Positions 36,035 through 47,264 of a stretch of 64,000 nucleotides of DNA are shown in pieces. The stretch comes from Bettongia penicillata ogilbyi (lineage: Eukaryota; Chordata; Mammalia; Diprotodontia; Potoroidae). How positions within the stretch are numbered: position 1 is the first letter of the stretch; each line of letters starts with the position of its first letter. Both the position numbers and the translations under genes were made by a program. The notes under the pieces were generated by a model. That model did no database searches. It was not told the DNA's origin and saw nothing but the letters and a program-made list of their open reading frames with translations. The stretch spans positions 2,268,896 to 2,332,895 of the forward strand of contig JAJHZJ010000416.1 in assembly GCA_023548195.1 (NCBI GenBank), written 5' to 3'.

Positions 36035-36044
36035 GTCACGTGAC
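36035..36044. promoter_or_regulatory. Palindromic E-box (USF/MiT-type)
   Basis: GTCACGTGAC is a perfect 10-base palindrome around CACGTG, with flanks preferred by USF and MiT/TFE factors. It lies about 350 bases downstream of the exon 1 donor, at the 3' edge of the island and inside intron 1. Confidence 0.5.
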
Positions 36045-36169
36045 CCCGCGTGTCTGTGCCGCGCGATCTGGGAGCTTGAGGGGCTCGGGAGCGAGACCTG
36101 AGTTCGAGTGCTGCGCCTGGCACCTCCCTGTGGGAACCTGACCAAGTTCTGGGATCCCAACTCAGTACC

Positions 36170-36440
36170 CTGGCAGGGAGGTTTAACCTGGAGTTCATGA
36201 ACTTGGAGGGGGAAAAGGAGCCTTTTTCTGAAAATTATCATTTATGAATTAAGTTGGGATTCATTACATTAGGATGAAATTTAATGAATTAAATAATGTT
36301 CGGGAGAGGGAAGGGAATAAGCATATAGTAAGTGCCTACTCGGTGCAGAGCTAAACAGCATCTTATTTGATTTGAGAAGGGGTGCATAAGCTTCACCGGC
36401 CTCCCAAAGGGGTCCGTGACCCACAAGGAGATTAAGAAAT
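36170..36440 (-). mobile_element. Small hAT-like DNA transposon relic, copy B
   Basis: Outer parts TTTAACCTGGAGTTCATGAA and CCTCCCAAAGGGGTCCGTGA match the family seen at 32.7, 47.1 and 49.0 kb. The centre (about 36290-36370) carries a MIR/L2-like insert (AAGTGCCTACTCGGTGCAGA). Confidence 0.5.
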
Positions 36441-36444
36441 AATT

Positions 36445-36700
36445 GTAACAATAGTGATACTGTCTGGTATCATGTAGCGCTAAGTCCTTGACGTAATATT
36501 GTCTCAGTTTTCCTCACCACGTGCTTGCTAGGTATTGTGCTATTATGATAATCTCTATTTTGCATATGAGGATGCTGAGGCAGAGAGAGGTTAAGTGACT
36601 TTCTCAGGGTTCCACAGCTGAGTGTCTCGAGGAAGCATTTGAACGCAGATCTTCCTCAGTGAAATCCATGGCCCTAACAGTTGGATCACCTAGATAGTGC
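36445..36700 (+). repeat. MIR-family SINE
   Basis: TATGAGGATGCTGAGGCAGA, GAGAGGTTAAGTGACTTTC and TTCCACAGCTGAGTG, then GGATCACCTAGATAG at the end. Confidence 0.7.
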
Positions 36701-36704
36701 TTAT

Positions 36705-37640
36705 TATAAATGTTGCAGAACAGTGTCTCATCTGTTTTAGTAAAGGAAATTTCCTTTTCCTTTGTAGTTGTCATGGGTCCATCCTCAGTCAGATTTGAGA
36801 ATGCCTTCATTTCTGCCCTCCCCTGGATAATGATATCCTAATGGGAGCAGTGTTTGAGTAGTCAGGGTATCTTTTAAAGAAAGTTAGAAAGCCAGTTTTC
36901 CTTTTAAATCCTTCCTATTTGTTGACTTCAGTTCCCTTTGTAATTTTTACTGACCTAATGATTTCCTCTGGATGAGACTTGGGCTTATTTTGAGGTATGA
37001 TATGCAAAAATCTGATTAATTTTTCCAATTCAGTATTTTTAAAGTGCAGGCATTATTCTCCCAGTAACCATATCAGTCTCTCCAAAATTAAGGAAGAATG
37101 GGATATTATTGGAGCAGCTCTCTCTTTTATATAGTTAGGACTTTATATACTTGATTACACACTTAACACTATACTGAAACATGGGGGATCTGTCTCTAGT
37201 TCTAGTGCTGATAATTAGTTTGATAATGGGCAAGTCACATTTAATTTCTCTGAGCCATTCTCTCTTATAATTAAAAACTTTTATATGGCACTTTTGAGGT
37301 TTACAAAATACTTTTTATAAAATGAGAGATTTCCATTATATCATCTCCTTAGATTCCTTCCAGATCAGTGTTTCATTTAATTATTTGGTTTACTCTGTCA
37401 TAATTCAGAACTTGATCATTATCCCTTAAATTTGTATTTGTAGATACAGCTTTTCAAAATACTGTCACATATTTTCTCTCAGATTTAATTTTGTTATTTT
37501 TACAATTAACAAGTATTTTCCTCCTTGCTCCCTTTGAACAACAACGTACTTGCAACGGAGAGATTTCTAAAAATGAAAGAGACCTGTGATTTCATTGGTA
37601 TAGGGAATTTCCAGGTGAGGACACTCCCTTTACCACTGTG
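36705..37640. other. C1D intron 1, largely unassigned
   Basis: Faint MIR-like traces at 37190-37320 and 37560-37630 (GACCTGTGATTTCATTGGTA). Nothing else I can name. Confidence 0.4.
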
Positions 37641-37642
37641 GG

Positions 37643-37888
37643 ACTGTCATTCAGTCATGTCCAATTCTTCATGATCCTATTTGGGGGTTTCTTGGCAAAT
37701 CTACTGGAGCAGTTTGCTCTTTCCCCCTCCACCTCATTTTACAGATGAGGAAACGGAGGCAAACAAGGTGAAATGGCTTACCCAGAATCACACAGGAAGT
37801 GTCTGAGACAGATTTGAACACACGAAGATGAGTCTTCCTTACTTAAAAGCTAGAGCTCTATCCAGTGCACTGCCTAACCGCCCTTGCA
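37643..37888 (-). mobile_element. CORE-SINE (Mar1/SINE1 type), reverse
   Basis: GTCATTCAGTCATGTCCAAT, GGGTTTCTTGGCAAATCTAC, ATTTTACAGATGAGGAAACG and CTCTATCCAGTGCACTGCC, the reverse complement of the full SINE. Confidence 0.85.
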
Positions 37889-38294
37889 GGATAGTACATT
37901 TTGTGCAATTTAGAGTCTGAAAACCAGTGGTGTCATACTCAAATAAGTAGATAGGTGGGGATGGGGAACTAATCTGTACAAGTTGACTTAGTTTTACAAT
38001 GTAATATTATATTTTATTCTATTTTTTATTTATTTTGTTGCCTGTTTCTCAATCACATTTTAATTTGATTGGGCAACACTAGTCAAGCACTAGCGTTTGA
38101 CACTGCTGACCCGGACCACTGAAAAGTTGTCAGAGGGGGAACTTGAATGTAGGCCCTTCTAGTTCTGAGGTTAGCTCTCTCTGATTTCCCAGGAATGCAT
38201 AAAAATGAAAGTTGGGAGGATTTTGTCCACCTGGTGATTTTAGAAACATTTTGAATTAAAAATTGAATGGAAGTTCGTTGTTTTACTTTTTAAA

Positions 38295-38950
38295 AATGAC
38301 AGAAGCATGGCCCTTTGAATAGTACAGTCTGGTTCAAGGTCAGCTTCGACTTGTGACCTTGGGAAGTTCAGTACCCTATGCAACTCTAAGGCTGTCTCTC
38401 ACAGAACAGTTGTAGGTATCCTTTTGTAGAGTCCCTCTTGGGGATCTCCTGCTCTGATGAAATTACAGGTCCTGAGAAACAAACAGAACCATCAATCTCA
38501 AAGAGCAAGTATTGTTGAATAACAGACTATGTTTATGCATTTGAGAGTGAAATGACTTGGAGAGTTCTCTTGGGGATATCAAGCAGTCTTTAGAGGCTGT
38601 CTCTACTATGAATCACAAAGAGAGGCTGACATGCACTATTAAGTCTTAAGAACTAATGAGATAGACAGTTATTCAGCCAGTGGTATTTATTAAGAGTATT
38701 GGCAAAATGGAAAGACCGCTGACTGATTGGGGGTCAGAGGACCTGGGTTAAAATCCCACTTCTGACACTACTTGTGGGAGATTGGATGAGTCACCGTTCC
38801 ATGAAACTTAGTTTCTTCAGAGGGTGTGCTGGAGTTGGCACCAGCCTCTTGAACCAGTTGTTAAATTTTTAGTATAGGCATTTGTACCTCACAAATCAGT
38901 AAAGGGTACATAAATCAGTGGCCTGATTGTTCTGTTGATTGTCTAGACTT
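38295..38950. repeat. Old SINE pieces and a small unclassified repeat
   Basis: SINE-like head at 38710-38840 (GGGGTCAGAGGACCTGGGTT, TCTGACACTACTTGTGGGAG), a weaker one near 38320-38420, and at 38855-38950 a segment homologous to 22255-22375. Confidence 0.45.
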
Positions 38951-39605
38951 GGTGGTGGTGGTGGTTGTCCTTCGTTCTCAAAGAGGACCAAAATGACATC
39001 ACCATGATAAAATCAAGTTTCAATGTGTCCCACTGGCTGATCAGACTAATACGAGCTCAGAATGCTCTGCTACAGATTGAGCACAGATAGTCTGTGTGGA
39101 CATTTGGGGTGATTACTCCAAATTTGTACATCCTATGTTTCCTTTGTGCTGTTTCAATTCTGCTTTGCTCATAGAGCACAGTACTCTTTCTGATGTGGGT
39201 AGGCCATGCTGAGTGGTCCTGTGCCAGTGTCTCCTATGTGGCACAATCAAATGCGAAGTTATTGAGGGAGTGTCCTTGTGTCATTTCTTCTGACCACCTT
39301 ATGATCGCCTGCCCCATGCGAGTACTCCATAAAGTGGTCTTTTTGGCAAGTGTACATTTTTCATTCTAACAATGTGACTAGCCCATTGAAGTTGCACTTT
39401 CTGAAGCCTAGTTTGAATGCTTGGCAGTTCAGCTTGAGCAAGGACTTCAGCATCTGGTACCTTCTCCTGCCAGGTGATCCTTAGAATCTTCCTGAGACAG
39501 TTCAAATGGAAGTGATTCAGTTTCCTCGCATGGTGCTGGTAGACTGTCCGTGTTTCATAGCCATACAACAATGTGGTCAGCAACAACGTGATGGAAAAAA
39601 TGGTA
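38950..39605 (-). mobile_element. RTE-like LINE 3' end (RT C-terminus plus 3' UTR)
   Basis: On the minus strand, 39590-39299 translates to TLLYGYETRTVYQHHARKLN, HFHLNCLRKILRITWQEKVP and LQKVQLQWASHIVRMKN. This matches the C-terminal region of RTE-type reverse transcriptases (LLYGxETWT, CLRKIL.I.W, LRW.GHV.RM). The 3' UTR follows and ends at 38950 in the tail shared by the window's short repeats (TCAAAGAGGACCAAAATGAC on plus). The 5' part is lost by truncation at the L1 junction. Confidence 0.75.
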
Positions 39606-39639
39606 ATGAAGATTAAACCTAAGAGTGTCCTGTGACCCA

Positions 39640-40232
39640 CATGCACAAAAATATTTATAGCAGCTCTTTTTGCGGTGGCAAGGAACTGGAAATTGAGAGG
39701 ATGCTCATTAATTGGGAAATTGCTGAACAAGTTGTACTATTGTTCCATAAGAAATAGCGAGCAGGTGGATGTCAGAACAACCTGAAAGGACTTATATGGA
39801 CTGATGTTGAGTGAAGTGAGCAGAACCAGAACATTGTACACAGTAACAGCTGAACTGTGTGATGGCTAACATTGACAGACTTGGCTCTTCTCAGCCATAC
39901 AGTGATCTAAGACAGCTCCAAAAGACTCATGGTGGAAAATGCTATCCACATCCAGACAAAGAGCTGTGGAGTCTGAATGCAGATTGTAACATACTGTTTT
40001 CTCATCTTTTTCCTTTCTTGTGGTTTTTCCGTTTTGTTCCGATTCTTCCTTCACAACATGACCAATGTGGAAATATGTCTAATAAAATTGTAAATATATA
40101 GCCTATATCAGATTGCATGCCATCTTGTGGAGGAAGGAGGGAAAAAATTTGGAACTCAAAATCTTATAAAAGTGAATGTTGAAAACTGTCTTTACATGTA
40201 ACTGGAAAAAATAAAATGCTAGTAAGTGGTGG
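39640..40232 (+). mobile_element. L1 3' end, relatively young copy
   Basis: ACAAAAATATTTATAGCAGC, TCATTAATTGGGAAATTGCT, GTTGAGTGAAGTGAGCAGAA, CTATCCACATCCAGACAAAG, ACAACATGACCAATGTGGAA and the terminal ATGTAACTGGAAAAAATAAA give the intact 3' UTR. It is the least diverged L1 end in the window. Confidence 0.85.
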
Positions 40233-40267
40233 AGGGGGGTGGGGTGGGGAGAGAAAATGTGTCCTGT

Positions 40268-40515
40268 GCACATGGGTAGCTGGTGGTGGTTTCAGTGTCT
40301 GGAGTCAGGAAGACTAGAGTTCTCATTTTGCCTCGAGCATACAATAGCAAGACCATGACCATCACTTAACCTCTGTTTGCCTCAGTTTCCTTAATTGTTA
40401 AATACAAGTAATACCTCCTACCTCTAGGGGTTGTTGTGAGAATCAAATAAGATAACATTTATACAGTGCTTAGCACAATTCCTGGCACATAGTAGGCACT
40501 TAAATATTTACATCC
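40268..40515 (+). repeat. MIR/THER1-type SINE
   Basis: TCTGGAGTCAGGAAGACTAG, CACTTAACCTCTGTTTGCCT, GAATCAAATAAGATAACATT and the 3' tail GGCACATAGTAGGCACTTAA. Confidence 0.8.
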
Positions 40516-40539
40516 TCCCTTCCCCACCCCTTTTGTTGA

Positions 40540-40885
40540 ACATTTACCAGTTCACTTCTAGTTTCTTCATTGTAAAACAAAGGAGTTGGATTAGATGGCC
40601 TCTGAAGTCCTTGTCAGCTCTAGAGCTAGGGTCCGGCTCTGAGCTTGTCATTTCACAGTTTTCTATAGATAGCACAAAGCATTCACTTTCTACTCTTGGG
40701 AACAACCCTGATTTTAGAGCTCAGACACTATTTTTATGACCTTGTGTAAGACATTTACCCTCTTTGGGCCTCAGTTTTCTTATGTAACATGGGGTTATTG
40801 AACATAATTATCTTTAAGGACACTTTCAGCTTTAAATCTTATGATCTGCTGGTAACTGTAATTCCAGAAAAGATTCATCTAAAAA
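40540..40885 (+). repeat. Old SINE fragments
   Basis: GAGTTGGATTAGATGGCCTC at 40585 and TTTGGGCCTCAGTTTTCTTA at 40765 are tail and middle phrases of CORE/MIR-type SINEs. Confidence 0.5.
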
Positions 40886-40899
40886 AATCTGTTTTCTCA

Positions 40900-41230
40900 C
40901 CCATAGTGCAGAACTTAATGGCAGCTGCAAGGGAGAAGGCTTTGGAAGACACTTCCTTCTCTTACTCCCTTGTTCAAAAGCTCACAGGGCTTCTTACCAC
41001 TTCCAGGATAAGGTTCAAACTCTTTAAAAAGTCATTCAAGGGTCTGGCCCCTTCTTAGCTTTCTGATTTTATTACCTATATAGGAACCTTCCATTTAGAC
41101 GCATTTCTCACTGTCTCTCAAATAGATACTTCCTTTTTGTCTCTACCTTGGTTATGCTTTCACTGAGGTGCCTTTTCTTCTTTCCAAATCTTAATCATCC
41201 TTCTGTGTCTCACAAAAATCCTGGAGTAGT
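40900..41230 (+). repeat. L2 LINE fragment
   Basis: CCACTTCCAGGATAAGGTTC, CATTCAAGGGTCTGGCCCCT and TTGGTTATGCTTTCACTGAG follow the L2 3' region. Confidence 0.65.
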
Positions 41231-41600
41231 AATAATAGCTCACATTTTTGTAGTGCTTTACAGTTTACAGAGCACTTTCCTGTTAGCTGTTACAGGTGGT
41301 ATTATTCATATTTTACAGATGGAAGAACTGAGTGTTGTTGAGGTTAAGTGACTTCTCCAAGATTACACAGTGATTGAAGGGGGCAATCTGGACATGGACC
41401 CATGTTTTTAGAGGCAGTGTGTTATTGTGAACTTGGGTTTGAATCCTACCTCATGTGTAAATCATTCTTTCAGAGTCTCAGTTCTCTTAGCTGGAATAAT
41501 AATAATATTTGAACTGTCCATCTGACAGAGTTGTTGTGAGGAATGTGCTTTGCAAATTTCAAGCACTGTCTAGATATTAGTGCTTGTCTCCTGCCTTCAA
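41230..41600 (+). repeat. MIR plus SINE fragment
   Basis: MIR at 41235-41405 (TTTTTGTAGTGCTTTACAGT, ACAGATGGAAGAACTGAGTG), then a SINE-like copy to about 41590 (GGTTTGAATCCTACCTCATG, TTGTTGTGAGGAATGTGC). Confidence 0.6.
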
Positions 41601-41965
41601 GCCCCATGCTCATTTCATGATAACATCTTGCATGTCTTTACTGTCCTAATTGTACTCATTCTTTATATTTTCACATTTTGGTACTATTGTATTAATATTC
41701 ATTTTAGTTATTTTAATGTCCCTGAGTCTAATGGCCACTGCAGATGTTCAGATAAATACTTGTTTGAGTTAATGCCATAGAACAAGGAGGTTTATCACCT
41801 ACCAAAAGAAAATTTTCTTCAGGAAAACCCCAGCCATGCTTCCCCTCCTTTGTAAGACTCTTTGGCTGTCTCTTCCATAGCCTTGACATCTGCCTTGCTG
41901 CTGAGTGCTGTTATATAGTAGGTGCTTATTAAATGTTTTTTGATTCATTTGTTCAAATACTTAAG
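41600..41965 (+). repeat. L2 3'-end fragments
   Basis: CATGCTCATTTCATGATAAC and, at 41910-41960, TATAGTAGGTGCTTATTAAA followed by TTGATTCATTTG, the L2 terminal phrase. Confidence 0.5.
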
Positions 41966-41969
41966 ACAA

Positions 41970-42540
41970 AATATATAAATAATAGCCAACCAAAAGACAA
42001 AGGTGCAGATTAATATTGCTCAAATTACCTAGGTACTTTGTGGTAAACAGCAGTGATGGTAGTTGTAGAAGGCTTAAGGACATGAATTTTGTTTTTAAAA
42101 TTTTATTTTTAAATTATGAATTTTAAAGAGCATGTCAATGCAGCATAAAGCAAAAGAAGATTCTAAATGCAACAGAATCTTCATTTCATAACACTTGCTT
42201 TTTCCTTAAAGGTATATAATAAAAAATAAGCAAATTCTACACATGACTTTCAACATTGTCTTACTTTCTCTATTTCTTTCTGAACTTCCTTTAGTCCTCT
42301 TATCTTTTTAAAGAGTCTATTCCATTGTCCTCTTATTTTTTGCAGAGGGGAGTCATATTGCTAAGGTCCCTTCCTTGAAACCGTTCCATCCCCAATTACG
42401 TGGAAAGAAGGGAAGAAAGAACATTCATAACATTACCATAGCTAAGTAAGGTGAATGACGACCATCTTTGTACCTCCCTGTTAGGAGATTGGTGATAACA
42501 TGCTTTGTCACTGATCCCTTGGACATTTGGTTGGTGATTA
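41970..42540. other. C1D intron 1, nothing recognised
   Basis: No named repeat. Confidence 0.35.
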
Positions 42541-42544
42541 CATT

Positions 42545-42765
42545 AATTGAGATTTTTAAAAAAAATTGTTTTTCATGCAGTGTTGTTTAAACTGTTCTAC
42601 TGATTCTGCTCACTTCGTTCTTCATCAGTTCATACTAACCCAGTATTTTTGAAATCTCTTAGTGATAATTTCTCATGGTACAATAATATGCTTTAACATT
42701 TATATATCACAATTTGTCCATTCCCCAGTTTTCTGAGAGGTATTCTAAGGTTCCCTCCTTCCCCT
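42545..42765 (-). mobile_element. L1 ORF2 C-terminal fragment, reverse
   Basis: TGATTCTGCTCACTTCGTTC, TTCATCAGTTCATACTAACC, GGTACAATAATATGCTTTAA and TTTGTCCATTCCCCAG are reverse-complement ORF2 phrases. Confidence 0.7.
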
Positions 42766-42769
42766 AGGT

Positions 42770-44440
42770 CCTAATAATTTAAAAAAAAAATCTCCCTTTT
42801 AATTCTCCCTTCAGAAAAAGAAATTTTGTTTTGATAGTAATAATTTTTCCCCAGCATCATTCTTCCTCTTATCCCTCCCCATTCCTGCTTGTTTCCTTGT
42901 TGACTTTGATGTATATCGACACCAAACTCTGTGTGTGTGTGTGTGTTGTCAACTCGAGGTGGTGAATTTTAATCCATGTTATATTTGTGGAGAGGAATAG
43001 GCATGGTAAGGGGGAATAGGAGGTGTGGGGCTGGAGGAGGGAAAAAATGTCATGGAGGAGGGAATCTGCAAGACTTGGGGGAGAGGACAAATAAAATAAC
43101 TTGAATTGGTCAGATATTTTTGTCTTTGGAGAGAAGTTTCTCTTGGAAAGAGAACAGGGCTTAACATAGAAATCTAAATAACTAAACTAAGGAATTTCAA
43201 TTAGGTGAGCCATTAGGGAGTTCTTAAACAGATATGAGATGTTGAAGAGGTGTTTGAGGAACATATTTTTCTGCTGCATATGGAACATATTGGAATAAGG
43301 AAACAGTGTCTAAATAGTATACAACTAGTACATAAACCCTTATGAAGCATAATCAGGCAGTGGGGTGTTCCAGATAACTTGATGCTACAAAATGCTTTAA
43401 TATTATGTGACAAATTATGCACGGCCTCTGATATACATAGACATAACATTCCTTCATACACACACACATATCTACCTGAGGACTCTGATTATTCCTTCAA
43501 AGACTAATAACACTTATAATTTGAACCACTTCTGATGGCAAGTTCTAAAATGTATTTTTCTACTTCCTTAAAACAGTGTACAAAATATAATTTAACCTTT
43601 TATTTGATGACTTAGGCTCATCATTTTTTGATTCATTTATCATTTTGATAGTTTTCTTGAAATCTTTACCTTCTCCCAGAGTGTAAATTGTTATTTTTCA
43701 CTAGTGTTAATTGTGCCTTTATCTGTTAGTTTTGGAGACAGTTATGACCGGAAAGTTGACGAGTGATTGATGAATGCTTTTTGGCAACTCTTGAAACTAT
43801 CATCTAAGTTGTAGAATATCAATATCTGCAGCCTTTGCTGGGTTAGGTAGAAATAACTGTACTGATAAAATCATGGTTAATAGTCTTTATTTTTTTAGTT
43901 CTTACAGTGTTAAAAGTTATTGTGCTAAGTGTGAATCTTTGTTCTCAGGGAACCTAAAGTCCTGTTAGAAGACAAAATATTTATATATTTAAATACGTTT
44001 TTACACATTAAAAATAGTTTACAGTAGAAGGCAAAGCATAAGTGTTGGATGATGACAGTGATACTAATGCTACAGAAGTTAAGCTCTCTGAAATGGAACA
44101 TTCAGAGAAGGTGGTACTAGAACATGGGACTTGAAGAAGCATTGAAATTGGTAGAGAAGAGGGGAAAGGTCATCCCAAACATAGACCTCTATGGGGGATG
44201 TGTTTGATAGTATAAAAGAGAATACAGTGTCTTTACATTTCTTAGGTACCTAATGTAAAGCTCTATAAATGATCCAAAGTTCTTTTTAGTCTTGCCTTCT
44301 TTCTTGTACCTTGAACATTGAGAGCTTTAGGAGGTAAATAGACATTTCCTTAATTTTATATCCCCCAGTTTTGCAACATTGAGTGGTTTTGCATTAGCTA
44401 ACTTTCATCACTCATAAAACATTACCATTACTATTCTAAG
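42770..44440. other. C1D intron 1, nothing recognised
   Basis: Contains a short (GT) run at 42929-42945. No repeat family or coding block I can name. Confidence 0.4.
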
Positions 44441-44449
44441 AGGGCCTAT

Positions 44450-44960
44450 GCTTGGGAAGTGTCTTTTCCTCTTTTCTCTCTCCCTGACCAAGTAAAGTTA
44501 ATTTGTTTGCTGTCTTCCGCAAGTCTTGAGGATTGCCACTTGTATACTTTCGCTTATCACTCTCTACATGGAATGTCCACCCCTTTCCACCTATCTCATA
44601 CAGTCCTGAACTTCCATGCAGTGTCTGTCTTTCTCTGTGCAGTCTCCCTTCCTTTGCAGTGAGAAGGTGGAAGGAAAGGGTATTCTCTCCCCTGTTTTCC
44701 TGGGCCTGACTTGGTCATTACAGTTAAAGTGCTCCATTTCTTTTTTTGGTCATTGTGATATTACATTTAGTGTTGTGGTCACTGCTTCTGTTGTTTCTCT
44801 GTTTCTGCTTGTTTCATTCTGCGTTGGTTCATAAAAAGTCATCTCCTGCTTATCTGGAGTCTTCATATACGTCCTTTGTTTCGGCACAGTAATACTCCAT
44901 TTCATTTTTATAAGAGGTGGTTTTGTGATCGATGAACACAAAATAAATCATTCTTCCTTA
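44450..44960. repeat. L2 piece (+) followed by old L1 piece (-)
   Basis: 44460-44720 resembles L2 (CTTTCGCTTATCACTCTCTA, CATGGAATGTCCACCCCTTT). 44740-44950 resembles reverse L1 ORF2 (TTTCTGCTTGTTTCATTCTG, GGCACAGTAATACTCCATTT). Confidence 0.45.
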
Positions 44961-45049
44961 GTGAAGCATCTAGTCTTGGTTGTTTTGGAGGAAAAGCGAG
45001 ACAAACCTACCTATGATTCTTCACTTTGAACTATATTGATGCATTAAAT

Positions 45050-45305
45050 AAATGTTAGTTATTACCATTTATATAATAATGCTTTGTTTTTTTAAACATT
45101 ATCATGATCCTCACTGCAACTCTGGGGATAGGTACTGTAGATATTCTTTCCGTTTTACTTTGAAGAAACTGAGGCTCAGAATTAAGTGACTTTCTTAGGG
45201 ACATATTGATCTTGTTAGTAACTGTCTGAGGTGAGAGATTCTTACCCAGATCTTTTTCTGACTATAGATTCAGTGGTCTTTCCACTGAAATGCCCTGCTT
45301 CCCTG
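45050..45305 (+). repeat. MIR-family SINE
   Basis: TTAGTTATTACCATTTATAT, CACTGCAACTCTGGGGATAG, GAAGAAACTGAGGCTCAGAA and CTTTCCACTGAAATGCCCTG. Confidence 0.65.
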
Positions 45306-45807
45306 ACAATTGATATATATGGAAATTGCTTTTATCTAATATTGAAAGGGAGGTTTACATAGGCTGAATTTAGGCAACTGCCATGTATTTAACATGGACT
45401 AAATATCTTGAATTTAGAAAAGACCTAAGCCACTCACCAACAGTGTATAACTATTTTCAAATATTTCTTCTTTAAAAGGCACTTCATGTTTCCCATCTAG
45501 GACAGAAAGAAGCCAATGCTGTTATTCAGGGGATATCGCTACTAAACCAGTTTATAAAGAATGACTTTTGAATGTAAACTGAACTTTTGAGCTGGTGGAG
45601 AAAAGTGGTGAGGGCATATGATTCCCACATTTGTTGATACATACCCATGCCATGTTCAATTCTAGGTATTGAAAGAGAAATACTGGGTAAGGTTAAATAT
45701 GATAGCGATGTAATTGTGTTGTAGGTGCCCTGTATTCTGAGATCATTGGAAGCAGAACTTTCCTTGAGGATTAACCCTTGAGGGTTAAGCATATAATACT
45801 GCTTTTA

Positions 45808-45885
45808 GTGGTGGTGGTGGTTGTTGTCCGTTCTCGAAGAGGACCAAAGTGACATCACTATGGTAAAGTCAAGACACCATATAGG
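45808..45885 (-). mobile_element. Short RTE-type 3' tail, reverse
   Basis: GGTGGTTGTTGTCCGTTCTC, GAAGAGGACCAAAGTGACAT and CTATGGTAAAGTCAAGACAC match the 3' end of the element at 38950 and its relatives; severely 5'-truncated. Confidence 0.65.
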
Positions 45886-45889
45886 GAAG

Positions 45890-46600
45890 TAACTTTCTGG
45901 GTGCTTTTTAATCTGCTGAAAAATGTGTACAAGAATTTTGAATATAATCCCTATTATTTTGGTGTAACTTTGTAGAAGATTAGGAGATCCTGTAGAAGAG
46001 TAGGAGATCTATAACATTCTTAGATTTCGTTGACATTGGGAGTTAACACAACTAATTTTAAGCCAGTTGGCCAGTACTTGAGTATCTTTTCCTGGGTAAC
46101 TACCTTGGAAGCATGTAGTGGTTAGCTGCAATTTATAAGGAAAAACTAGCAGCATATTGATTTTATTTCCTCTCCCTCAACTTTCTTTTAAGGAACTATC
46201 TTTCTGAACCTAATGTCTTTTAAAAAGGAATAGTCAAAAAACCTTGTTTTAATGGAGGATTAGGAAATTGAGAACTGGAAGACTTTTGGAAGATTTTTAA
46301 ATATTCCAAACTAACCAGCAGAGAGGCCATATAATACATGTTGCTGGATCCAGAGCCAGAAGGCAGCTCAGAAGCCCTTTCATCCAATCCCCTTATTTAC
46401 AGATGAAGAAACATCGAGAGGTTTAGCAACTCATCCATGGTCACCTCGGTTTTGTTATCTAGCATTCTTTCCATAACTTCCCAGAGTAGGTAGAGAGCCA
46501 AGAAACTTTGGGTTCACGTAGACTTCTGACACAGCTGGGTGTCACTTAATCTTTCAATGCTCTAGGCAATTCAGACCAGCAGTTGTAGGGGAAGTGCAGG
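45890..46600. other. C1D intron 1, mostly unassigned with one L3/MIR patch
   Basis: 46365-46445 carries CTTTCATCCAATCCCCTTAT and TTACAGATGAAGAAAC, an L3/MIR-type phrase. The rest is unassigned. Confidence 0.4.
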
Positions 46601-46609
46601 CCTGTATTG

Positions 46610-46885
46610 GTGGTGGTAATAAGAATAATGCTAATGTTGATCAGCTAGCATTTATATAATATCTTAAGGTTTGCATATTGCTGTACAGGTATCATTTTAT
46701 CCTCACAGCAACTCTGGAAGGTAGATGTTTTGTTTACCCCCATTTTTCAGATGCAAAGACTGAGGCTGACAGTAGTTAAGTGACTTGCCTAGATTCCCCA
46801 CAGCTACCTCGTGTATAAGGCAGGATTTGAATTTAGGTCATCTTGACTCCTGGTTGGTCCATCATGCCATCTACTCTGCCACCAA
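46610..46885 (+). repeat. MIR-family SINE, near full length
   Basis: TAGCATTTATATAATATCTT, CCTCACAGCAACTCTGGAAG, TAAGTGACTTGCCTAGATTC and TTGAATTTAGGTCATCTTGA. Confidence 0.75.
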
Positions 46886-47084
46886 ACTGGGAGAGGGAGT
46901 TTTCTCAAGTGGCAGTTCTGTACATCAGTGAAATCCCAGGTCTATTCTCCATCCTTATCCCTTGCTGTATGCTTTTTTCATGACATCCTCATTTCCTTTT
47001 ACCTTTCTGGAGATTACCTTTTTTCTCAGGTGAGTCATATCAGTGTAACCCTAAATAATTATAGTTGGCATTTATGTAGTATGT

Positions 47085-47262
47085 TAAGCTACCATGAACT
47101 TGTTTTAAAAAATATTTTGATAACTATGTTTCGGTGTAATTGGTTGTCTTTGTAATCCATTATATGTTTTATGCATTTAAAAAAATTCTGAGAAGAGATC
47201 CATGGGCTTCATGAAAGCTGCAAAGGGGTCCATGACAGGGAGAGATTAGGAAGCTCTGATCA
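47085..47262 (-). mobile_element. Small hAT-like DNA transposon relic, copy C
   Basis: AAAAAATATTTTGATAACTA, TCGGTGTAATTGGTTGTCTT, TTTATGCATTTAAAAAAATT and CAAAGGGGTCCATGACAGGG: the reverse complement of copy 48961-49134 over most of its length. Confidence 0.65.
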
Positions 47263-47264
47263 GG

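Larger units (their letters stand above)
35030..36120. promoter_or_regulatory. CpG island, likely C1D promoter
   Basis: This is the only long CpG-dense, GC-rich stretch in an otherwise AT-rich, CpG-depleted window. It contains many CG dinucleotides, several GC-box-like G-runs and the sites listed separately. Long open frames on both strands (270 residues on plus, 392 on minus) are Arg/Pro/Gly/Ser-rich composition artefacts of GC richness, not recognisable proteins. Such islands often fire in both directions, so a divergent non-coding transcript is possible, but nothing in the sequence shows one. Confidence 0.85.

Noticed and set aside
35020..36198. Long open frames of 392 codons (minus) and 270 codons (plus) in the CpG island
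   Set aside because: Arg/Pro/Ser/Gly-rich, overlapping on several frames of both strands, with no recognisable domain. GC-rich DNA has few stop codons, so this is expected by chance.
39299..39590. RT-like frame as a host gene
   Set aside because: It is the C-terminal piece of an RTE-like LINE reverse transcriptase ending in a repeat 3' UTR.
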